A stretch of 14,068 nt of DNA from the NCBI GenBank assembly GCA_035576205.1, contig DATLWR010000103.1, positions 1-14,068 of the forward strand. Direction: 5' to 3'. Below, piece by piece: positions 7,943 through 12,673 of the stretch. Source of the DNA: DATLWR01 sp035576205. Its GTDB lineage: Bacteria > Pseudomonadota > Zetaproteobacteria > Mariprofundales > Mariprofundaceae. The position numbers and the translations under genes were made by a program. Numbering within the stretch: position 1 is the first letter of the stretch; the number at the start of each line of letters is the position of its first letter. Below the pieces are notes generated by a model. The model was given only the letters and a program-made list of their open reading frames with translations. It did not search any database and was not told the DNA's origin.

Positions 7943-8133
7943 ATCCGACAGGGGGCATTAATTCCACCGAGTCTTTGTCTGATTTCCGGAAAAATAAGAA
8001 ATTTTCGCATAGCAGCCTGCCAAATCCGCTGCCTACACTCCTATGAACGCATGGGCCGGCCAAGGTTCGACAACAGGTTGAACCGTCATGGCCGGTCCAC
8101 CATGCGTCAATTCATTGCTCAGGGGAAACTCAT
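7943..8133 (+). promoter_or_regulatory. Structured intergenic leader with a long two-part hairpin
   Basis: The gap between the response regulator and the DUF2934 gene holds a 10-bp palindrome TTTCCGGAAA (7983-7992), an A/T-rich tract, a -10-like TACACT (8034-8039) without a good -35, and then a long hairpin. GGGCCGGCC (8053-8061) pairs with GGCCGGTCC (8090-8098), and inside it GGTTCGAC (8064-8071) pairs with GTTGAACC (8077-8084) around loop AACAG. Each stem contains one G-T pair. No T-run follows, so it is not a typical terminator. It lies in the presumed 5' UTR, 22 bases before the Shine-Dalgarno AGGGGA (8121-8126). Pairing is seen; a regulatory role is inference. Confidence 0.5.
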
Positions 8134-8343
8134 ATGCCGGAAGCCAAGAAGACGACACGCAAGCCCGCCAGGAAGGCATCGTTGAAGGGTGCCGAGGTCA
8201 TGTCGATGCTACAGGAGCGGCGCAATATGGTGGCCGAGGCAGCCTATTACCGGGCGCAGCAGCGGGACTTTGCTGCTGGCAACGAGATGGAGGACTGGCT
8301 GGAGGCCGAAAAAGAGGTCGACCGGCAGTTGGGCAACAAGTAG
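8134..8343 (+). CDS. Small DUF2934-family protein
   Basis: A 69-residue protein. The N-terminal 20 residues are lysine- and arginine-rich (PEAKKTTRKPARKASLK), like a disordered, possibly nucleic-acid-binding tail. Residues about 33-66 (VAEAAYYRAQQRDFAAGNEM, then EDWLEAEKEV) match the DUF2934 pattern known from many proteobacteria: a short helical segment with a conserved DWLEAE end. Function of the family is unknown. The start has AGGGGA 7 bases upstream. It is first of three closely spaced small genes (next start 15 bases after its stop), preceded by a long hairpin. Confidence 0.82.
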   Translation: MPEAKKTTRKPARKASLKGAEVMSMLQERRNMVAEAAYYRAQQRDFAAGNEMEDWLEAEKEVDRQLGNK

Positions 8344-8358
8344 TCGTTACCTGCTGGT

Positions 8359-8562
8359 ATGGGAAAGGATGAAATTCGACGGCTGGCGGGTGCTCTGGGT
8401 ATCGAGGATGTCGATCGAATGAATGCGGGTGAGTTGATCCTGTTCATTCAACGCGAGGAAGGTCGTCTGCCCTGCTTTTCCGAGGCCTGGAGTTCTCCAT
8501 GCTGGATCGGGGATTGCCCCAGTTCCGGCGACTGCAGCAGCCAGACTGCTGTGGAGGTCTGA
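8359..8562 (+). CDS. Small SAP/Rho-N-like protein with four-cysteine tail
   Basis: A 67-residue protein. Residues 1-33 (MGKDEIRRLAGALGIEDVDR, then MNAGELILFIQ) fit the helix-turn-helix SAP or Rho N-terminal fold, a putative nucleic-acid-binding element. The tail carries C39, C48, C53 and C59 in the order CF...C...C...C, which could bind one metal ion. Small SAP-like proteins with an EGxxxCF...C...C...DC tail occur in other proteobacteria; I recall the pattern but cannot confirm a family name. No strong Shine-Dalgarno precedes the ATG, so coupling to the upstream gene is likely. It lies 15 bases after the DUF2934 gene and 4 bases before the receiver-like gene. Confidence 0.7.
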   Translation: MGKDEIRRLAGALGIEDVDRMNAGELILFIQREEGRLPCFSEAWSSPCWIGDCPSSGDCSSQTAVEV

Positions 8563-8566
8563 GAGC

Positions 8567-8974
8567 GTGAGTTCGGTTGCTTCGAAGCTTTGCCTGATCC
8601 TGGTCGATAATGTTGGTCTCGGCCATCAGGTCGCAACGCTATTGAAGCAAAGCGACTGGCAGACGCACGTGGTTTACCGGGATTACGAGGCGTATGGTCT
8701 GATCCTGCGCGGGGAGGCATTTGGCGTTGTCGCCGACATCGACGCACCGAATCTCGGTGGTCTGGCTGTACTGGCTTATTGCCACCACCACTATCCGTCG
8801 ATCGTGACCTATGCGATCACCGAATCCGAGGGTAACGAAACCGGAAAACTGGCCCAGCAGGTGGCCGGCTGTAAGGGATATTTCTATCTGGGCGACGACA
8901 ATCTGCAGATCGATACCGGCCGCGGCATGGCGGCGGAGCTGCTGACGTTAAAGTCGCGTACGGCGCAGGCCTAG
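8567..8974 (+). CDS. Receiver-like (CheY-fold) protein with degenerate active site
   Basis: A 135-residue single-domain protein shaped like a response-regulator receiver. ILVDN (11-15) stands where the acidic pocket normally is. VVADIDAPNLGG (54-65) aligns with the phospho-acceptor strand, placing Asp57 at the usual site, and YAIT with Thr85 fits the switch position. The catalytic Lys expected near 108 is replaced (KGYFYLGDD) and only one clear acidic pocket residue (D14) remains, so it may not be phosphorylated in the normal way. It has no output domain. The GTG start is supported by GGAGG (8553-8557) 9 bases upstream and by the 4-base gap to the preceding gene. It could act as a protein-protein adaptor or a phosphate sink; both are inference. 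Confidence 0.7.
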   Translation: MSSVASKLCLILVDNVGLGHQVATLLKQSDWQTHVVYRDYEAYGLILRGEAFGVVADIDAPNLGGLAVLAYCHHHYPSIVTYAITESEGNETGKLAQQVAGCKGYFYLGDDNLQIDTGRGMAAELLTLKSRTAQA

Positions 8975-9073
8975 TCGAATAAGCAAATCCTTTTGCCTTC
9001 TCATTGCCGGGTTCTATTCAGGTCGGCGCTCTTGATCGCCCCCGGGAACTCCTAGGTAATTTTCTGACCGAAC

Positions 9074-9089
9074 TGTGAAAATGCTCACA
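9074..9089 (+). promoter_or_regulatory. CRP-type binding site upstream of the AEC permease
   Basis: TGTGA-AAATGC-TCACA is an exact match to the TGTGA-N6-TCACA consensus of CRP-family regulators. Its centre lies about 41.5 bases before position 9123, the start point expected from the -10-like TAGGTT (9111-9116), which is the spacing of a class II CRP-activated promoter. The permease starts at 9182. The match is seen; which regulator binds it is inference. Confidence 0.6.
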
Positions 9090-9181
9090 CACAGTCGCTA
9101 CGGTTATGCATAGGTTGCCCCGATCTTGGCTGGAAATACATCATCACCAGCATCCATGGATGGACAATAAGGGGGAGAATC

Positions 9182-10123
9182 ATGTTGGGTAGCGTACTGA
9201 CGCTTCTGTTTTTTCTTGCCGTCGGCATCGGCTGGCGTTTTCTGACACCGGGAGGCATCACTGCCGAGTCGCTGCAGCGCCCACTGGCCTCGTTGATCCA
9301 TTTCATCCTGCTGCCGCTCGCGGTCTTCTTCGTGATGCTCGATCTGCCGCTGAACGAGGCGGCCTTGCGCATCCTGCTCTATGTGCTGGGTACCAGCGCG
9401 ATTGGCCTTGCCGTTGCCTGGCTCTGGCTGTGGAAGGTCAGCCTGGGCGGAAAAACGAAAGGGGCGCTGTTCATCGCCGCGGCCTTCGGCAATATCTTTT
9501 TCCTAGGCCTGCCGCTGAACGTCATCTTCTATCCGGACTGGACGATGCGGGTGGCCGTGGAGTACGGCCTCGTGGCCAACGTGCTGCTGCTCTACACGGC
9601 GGGCGTCGTGCTTAGCCGCAGTTTCGGCGATGAGGGCAAGATCCAGTTCAAGAAATCGCTGGCCCTGTTGAAGGAGTACAAGGTGTGGCTGCAGGAGCCA
9701 CTGGTCTGGGCGACACTGCTGGCACTGGTGCTGAATGTGGCCGGCGTCGAGTTCCCCGCCTGGCTGAAGGGAATCCGGTCGGCCGTCGACGGTTCGCTGG
9801 TCGCGCTGCTGCTCGTCTCCGTGGCTCTGTCGCTGAACTGGTCGAAGGCCTGGAACACGCAGGTGATCAGGGTGCTGCCGGCCGCCGCAATCCAGCTGAT
9901 CCTGGTGCCGCTGGTGATGTGGGGGATGGCGGAGCTGTTCGGTGCCGCCGGCGTGAAGACGACGCAGGTGCTGCTGCTCGACAGCATGCTGCCCGCCACC
10001 GTGCTGGGCTTCGCTTTCTGCGATCGCTTCAAGCTGGATGGCTCGAGCTTTTCACTGGCCTTTGTGCTGACGACAGCACTGTCAGTGGTCACGATTCCTG
10101 TCTGGGCCAAGCTGCTGTTTTGA
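9182..10123 (+). CDS. AEC-family (auxin efflux carrier-like) permease
   Basis: A 313-residue integral membrane protein, usual length for the AEC transporter family, whose bacterial members include malate and other organic-acid permeases. Hydrophobic segments alternate with short charged loops across the whole length, about ten in all. The family hallmark N-x-x-F-L-G-x-P is present as NIFFLGLP (104-111), and the C-terminal LLLDSMLPATVLGFA fits the equivalent motif of the second half. The start ATG has GGGGAG about 5 bases upstream. It is a single gene, preceded by a perfect CRP-type site and followed by a strong terminator, so catabolite or energy-state control of organic-acid transport is plausible. 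Substrate cannot be assigned. Confidence 0.92.
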   Translation: MLGSVLTLLFFLAVGIGWRFLTPGGITAESLQRPLASLIHFILLPLAVFFVMLDLPLNEAALRILLYVLGTSAIGLAVAWLWLWKVSLGGKTKGALFIAAAFGNIFFLGLPLNVIFYPDWTMRVAVEYGLVANVLLLYTAGVVLSRSFGDEGKIQFKKSLALLKEYKVWLQEPLVWATLLALVLNVAGVEFPAWLKGIRSAVDGSLVALLLVSVALSLNWSKAWNTQVIRVLPAAAIQLILVPLVMWGMAELFGAAGVKTTQVLLLDSMLPATVLGFAFCDRFKLDGSSFSLAFVLTTALSVVTIPVWAKLLF

Positions 10124-10146
10124 CGTCAACTTGCAGTCGACGACGT

Positions 10147-10174
10147 AAAAAGGCGGCCAATCGGCCGCCTTTTT
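10147..10174. terminator. Bidirectional rho-independent terminator
   Basis: AAAAAGGCGGCC (10147-10158) and GGCCGCCTTTTT (10163-10174) form a perfect 12-bp stem around loop AATC. T-runs close it on both strands, so it can end the permease transcript from the left and the convergent peroxiredoxin transcript from the right. Confidence 0.92.
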
Positions 10175-10189
10175 CGTCCTTTCGTTCGT

Positions 10190-10441
10190 TTACAGCTTGT
10201 CCGCTTCGGCAGCCAGGTAGGCGGCTACACCCTTGGCATCCGGCACCATCGTCTTGTCGCCCTTATGCCAGCCGGCCGGGCAGACCTCGCCGTGCTCCTC
10301 GGTGAACTGCAGCGCATCGATCATGCGCAGCATCTCGTCGATGTTGCGGCCCAGAGGCAGGTCGTTGACCACCTGGTGGCGCACCACACTGGCCTTGTCG
10401 ATCAGGAACGAACCGCGGAAGGCGACGCTGCGCCAGATCGC
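10190..10441 (-). pseudogene. Peroxiredoxin (2-Cys, AhpC-type), 5'-truncated remnant
   Basis: The C-terminal part of a typical 2-Cys peroxiredoxin, a thiol peroxidase that reduces hydroperoxides. Recognisable sequence runs from VAFRGSFLID through RHQVVNDLPLGRNIDEM and EEHGEVCPAGWHKGD to the TAA at 10190. The resolving cysteine (EVCPAG) is kept, but the N-terminal two-thirds with the peroxidatic cysteine are missing. Homology stops near 10429 and the frame meets TAG at 10444-10442. No start with a ribosome binding site is seen. The intact part is highly family-like with no frameshift, so the loss looks recent, or the break is an assembly join. An intact copy presumably exists elsewhere. Confidence 0.88.
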
Positions 10442-10484
10442 CTATCGCATGAAGATGCTGAATATCCACATGCGCAAGATCTAG
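10430..10484 (+). pseudogene. Possible 3' end of an unidentified plus-strand gene, fused to the peroxiredoxin remnant
   Basis: Immediately beyond the peroxiredoxin break, plus-strand codons read LRQIAYRMKMLNIHMRKI and stop at TAG (10482-10484). The basic, amphipathic composition and the clean stop look like the C-terminus of a real protein whose 5' part was lost in the same deletion. I do not recognise the family. The frame happens to continue leftward as antisense of the peroxiredoxin, which is not meaningful. Confidence 0.3.
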
Positions 10485-10534
10485 CGAACGAATATTCCAA
10501 GGACGTCGTGCAAGGCCAGCCCGTATCGGATAGA

Positions 10535-10548
10535 TTGATTGCGATCAA
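10535..10548 (+). promoter_or_regulatory. FNR/ANR-type binding site
   Basis: TTGAT-TGCG-ATCAA is an exact match to the FNR-family consensus TTGAT-N4-ATCAA, extended by one further pair to ATTGATTGCGATCAAT. The right edge lies 22 bases before the ATG at 10571, so its centre is only about 29 bases upstream of the coding sequence. This is too close for class II activation, whose start would be near 10583 inside the gene. Repression, or an internal start, is therefore more likely if it is used for that gene. Confidence 0.6.
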
Positions 10549-10570
10549 TCCATGGGTGCAAGGAGTGGCC

Positions 10571-10780
10571 ATGCTGGAAGATTTCGAGATTCAGATTACC
10601 TGCAGCCGGTGCGGTGCCAAAACCCGGAAGCCGATCAAGTGGATCCGGAAGAACGACGAGCTGCTCTGCGGTTGCGGCGAGCATATCGCACTCGATGCCG
10701 AGCAGTTCAAGTCCGAGATCGCCAGCATCGCCAAAGCGCTGGCCGATTTTGAGCGTTCGCTCAAGCGGGCCGGCCACTAG
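10571..10780 (+). CDS. Small Cys4 zinc-ribbon-like protein, paralog 1
   Basis: A 69-residue protein with C11-x2-C14 (TCSRCG) and C33-x-C35 (LCGCG), a spacing that suggests one zinc or other metal bound by a two-knuckle ribbon. The middle carries IKWIRKNDEL. The C-terminal 30 residues (about 40-65, DAEQFKSEIASIAKALADFE) should form a helix. AAGGAG lies about 7 bases before the ATG, supporting this start. A second gene of identical length and cysteine spacing follows 223 bases later, with about half of its residues identical. I do not recognise a named family. An FNR-type box directly upstream suggests oxygen-dependent or nitrogen-oxide-dependent control. Redox sensing, metal binding or nucleic-acid binding are all possible. 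Confidence 0.75.
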   Translation: MLEDFEIQITCSRCGAKTRKPIKWIRKNDELLCGCGEHIALDAEQFKSEIASIAKALADFERSLKRAGH

Positions 10781-11003
10781 CCGGGTTATTCCACGGTAGT
10801 TTAGGCACCCTTGCAGGATGCCGGTCATCATCGGCGCTGAATCAGGAGCGCCGTAAACCCGGCGGGCATCTGACACGTGACTGTCATCTGGTTCGATTAA
10901 GTTCTCCCCAGATCAAGGATGGATAGGTCTTTCGATCGAGGGAAGGGCAAATCGGGCGAATCGAAAGCGGTAGATCACCAGTCACGGGTCTTGAGAGGTT
11001 GCC

Positions 11004-11213
11004 ATGCCGGATATGTTTGAGATCGAAATTTCCTGCGACAACTGCGGGAACAACATCATGAAATCGATGCGCTGGATCAGGGAACATGACGAGCTGTCGT
11101 GCGGCTGCGGCAGGCAAATCCAGCTTGATGCCGCCCTGTTCAAATCACATATCGCCAGGGTGGAGCACTCCTTCGCCGGTTTCCAGCGCTCGCTCGATAG
11201 CTTCGGCAGCTAG
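11004..11213 (+). CDS. Small Cys4 zinc-ribbon-like protein, paralog 2
   Basis: A 69-residue paralog of the gene at 10571, alignable end to end without gaps. Identical blocks include FEI, C11-x2-CG, WIR, DEL, CGCG (33-36), LDA, FKS, IA and RSL. All four cysteines (11, 14, 33, 35) are conserved, which supports metal binding and argues that both copies are under selection. A GAGAGG-like ribosome binding site precedes the ATG. Its own upstream region lacks the FNR-type box found before copy 1, so the two copies may be regulated differently. Function unknown. Confidence 0.75.
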   Translation: MPDMFEIEISCDNCGNNIMKSMRWIREHDELSCGCGRQIQLDAALFKSHIARVEHSFAGFQRSLDSFGS

Positions 11214-11230
11214 CCTCTAGCCCTGCCACA

Positions 11231-11274
11231 CGAACGGCCAGCAGGCACACGCTTGCTGTGGCAACGGCCGTTCG
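11231..11274. repeat. Long imperfect hairpin downstream of the zinc-ribbon paralogs
   Basis: CGAACGGCC (11231-11239) pairs perfectly with GGCCGTTCG (11266-11274). Within it CAGCAGGC (11239-11246) can pair with GCTTGCTG (11251-11258) around ACAC, with one G-T pair. It starts 17 bases after the stop of paralog 2. No T-run follows, so it is a structure of uncertain role: a factor-dependent terminator, an mRNA-stabilising 3' hairpin, or the trace of a small mobile repeat. Confidence 0.45.
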
Positions 11275-11427
11275 TTCGCAGCGAGCTTGGCGGGGGTGAC
11301 TCCGCAATTGTTCGCACATTCAGAGTCCCGGCGTTGTGCCATGGGAAATTCGGGTCTATTTTCGGATATAGCTTCAGGTGTGATGGTTCTGCCTGATACG
11401 GCCGATCACTGACTCGGGGAGGTTCCC

Positions 11428-12225
11428 ATGTCGCGCTTTCAACGGTTATTCACCTGTTTCGTGTTGTCGATCCTCGGATGCGTGGCACTGCCCGCACTGT
11501 CGCTCGCCGTCACCAATAGTTCGAACGTGTTGCTGGTCGAGTCCTTCCAGGTCGTGAAAGAGCCGCAATCCTGCAACTCCACGCTGATCGCCCGGGTTCG
11601 CAACAACGGTTCCGCCGCCACCGATTCGGGCCTGTTCCTGCACGCCGATCAGTACCGGAGTCTCGGAGGCACGTTGCGGAGCAGCACCATGCTGCCGGCG
11701 CTGCGGGTGCCGGTTTTGGCTCCCGGTCAGGCGGCAGACGTGAGTTTCACCTTTGTCCGTGAGTCCGACAAGACCAACGTCAACTTTGTTTTCATGGTCG
11801 GCCCCAACACGGTCGCCACAGCTGATGGGCCGCTGCCGCCATTCACCGAGAGTTATGCCGCTGTCATTGCTTCGCATCAGCTCGATCGTGCTGCGAACGA
11901 GGTGCGGGGCACGGTCAGCAATACCGGCAGCTATCCTATCCCCAGGCCGAGCGTGACGCTCTATGTCGCCCGGCAAAGCGCGCCCACTTCGTTTTCACCG
12001 TCGGGAGGGAGCATGGTGAGCAGCTGCCTGATGCCCGGTGATACGGTGCCGTTCACGCGGATGTTGACGGATGCAACTACCGTGGCCGCCTACAGGCTGC
12101 AGCTGTTTGCGGCAGGCAAGACACTGGACCAGAAAACCGCCGGCCAGACGACGCCAAAATCCGGGGGGGTACTCAGGCCGAAGCCGCACATGGGCACCAA
12201 ACCCATTCTGCCTCCGCGGCAGTAA
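11428..12225 (+). CDS. Exported beta-rich protein with two Ig/CARDB-like halves
   Basis: A 265-residue secreted protein. Residues 1-27 form a signal peptide (basic start SRFQR, hydrophobic core 7-26, likely cut after ALSLA). ILGC (15-18) could instead be a weak lipobox. The mature part has two similar beta-rich halves. The first (about 50-130) has LIARVRNNGSAATD and LAPGQAADVSF, and the second (about 155-235) has VRGTVSNTGSYPIP and MPGDTVPF. This pattern of 'difference with added terms, then scaling by a P-G turn' is typical of CARDB-like Ig folds. C49 and C200 may form a disulfide. The tail (240-265) is proline-, lysine- and threonine-rich and probably disordered. GGGGAGG precedes the ATG. 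Nothing identifies a partner; envelope binding or adhesion is only a guess. Confidence 0.7.
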   Translation: MSRFQRLFTCFVLSILGCVALPALSLAVTNSSNVLLVESFQVVKEPQSCNSTLIARVRNNGSAATDSGLFLHADQYRSLGGTLRSSTMLPALRVPVLAPGQAADVSFTFVRESDKTNVNFVFMVGPNTVATADGPLPPFTESYAAVIASHQLDRAANEVRGTVSNTGSYPIPRPSVTLYVARQSAPTSFSPSGGSMVSSCLMPGDTVPFTRMLTDATTVAAYRLQLFAAGKTLDQKTAGQTTPKSGGVLRPKPHMGTKPILPPRQ

Positions 12226-12250
12226 TCGCCAGCGGAAAGAGAAGGCTGCC

Positions 12251-12376
12251 ATGCAGAAGATCACGCCGTTCCCGTGGTTCGATAACCAGGCCGAGGCGGA
12301 TTTCTATACCGTCGTGTTCAATGATTCGGAGATCCTTAACTACCGCTGGCCATCGCGGCGTGTGCCTTGTCCCTGA
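12251..12376 (+). pseudogene. PhnB-like VOC (glyoxalase-fold) gene, 3'-truncated
   Basis: The first 30 or so codons (MQKITPFPWFDNQAEADFYT, then VVFNDSEILN) match the N-terminus of the PhnB / 3-demethylubiquinone methyltransferase-like branch of the VOC superfamily. It has a good ribosome binding site (AGAAGG) 7 bases upstream of the ATG. Homology ends near 12341. From there the frame reads through antisense of the neighbouring CDF remnant and stops at 12376. A VOC protein of this type is usually about 130-160 residues, so the product cannot fold. The promoter-proximal end is intact, so the break is a 3' deletion. Confidence 0.8.
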
Positions 12377-12599
12377 GCGTGCGGCCGACGGCGTAGAGGC
12401 CGATGGCGTAGAGGCCGATGGCGTAGACGCCGGCATCGGCCAACATGTCGAGCGAATCGGCGATCAGACCGGTCGATTCGGCCAGCCAGCCGGCGGCGAA
12501 CTCGACGACGAACATGACGGCATTGATCGCCAGCAGCAGCCACAGCACCTTGCGCTGCTCCTGTTTCTCAATCTCGATTTCGCATCCGCAACCGGCCAT
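12336..12599 (-). pseudogene. CDF-family cation transporter, 3'-truncated N-terminal remnant
   Basis: The first 86 or so codons of a cation diffusion facilitator, a membrane antiporter exporting divalent metals such as zinc or cobalt. Seen: N-terminal GCGCE, first membrane segment (about 18-36, KVLWLLLAINAVMFVVEFAA), then ESTGLIADSLDMLADA with the metal-site acidic residues of TM2 (D51, D55). The frame ends GRTLRDKAHAAMASGS then TAA. Family members continue after AAMASG, so homology stops near 12345, exactly where the plus-strand VOC remnant also ends. The second segment contains a repeated AIGLY pair from a 15-base DNA duplication. GGGAG precedes the ATG at 12599. The protein lacks four membrane segments and the cytoplasmic domain. 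Confidence 0.85.
12391..12424. repeat. 15-base tandem repeat within the CDF remnant
   Basis: GCGTAGAGGCCGATG occurs twice in tandem (12391-12405 and 12406-12420) and begins again as GCGTAGACGCC. On the minus strand it encodes a duplicated AIGLY pentapeptide inside the second membrane segment. It is in frame and was probably made by slippage. Confidence 0.8.
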
Positions 12600-12608
12600 G
12601 GCGTCTCC

Positions 12609-12622
12609 CTATCGTCCGATAG
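12609..12622. promoter_or_regulatory. Perfect 6-2-6 inverted repeat before the CDF remnant
   Basis: CTATCG-TC-CGATAG lies 10 bases upstream of the CDF start and directly abuts its Shine-Dalgarno. It could be an operator of a metal-responsive repressor or a small hairpin that hides the ribosome binding site. A 6-bp repeat can arise by chance, so this is weak. Confidence 0.3.
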
Positions 12623-12673
12623 CAATGCAAGATCGCTGCCGGCGCAAGCCGATCAGCATTTTTTGCAGCAAGC

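Noticed and set aside
10571..11213. Paired small genes as a toxin-antitoxin system
   Set aside because: The two proteins are paralogs of each other, 223 bases apart, rather than a toxin with an antitoxin. Nothing resembles a known toxin.
11004..11213. FNR-type box upstream of the second zinc-ribbon gene
   Set aside because: Only an ATCAA half-site (10914-10918 area) was seen; no TTGAT-N4-ATCAA arrangement exists there.
12391..12424. Short tandem repeat as a CRISPR or satellite array
   Set aside because: It has only two perfect 15-base copies without spacers and lies in frame within a coding remnant.
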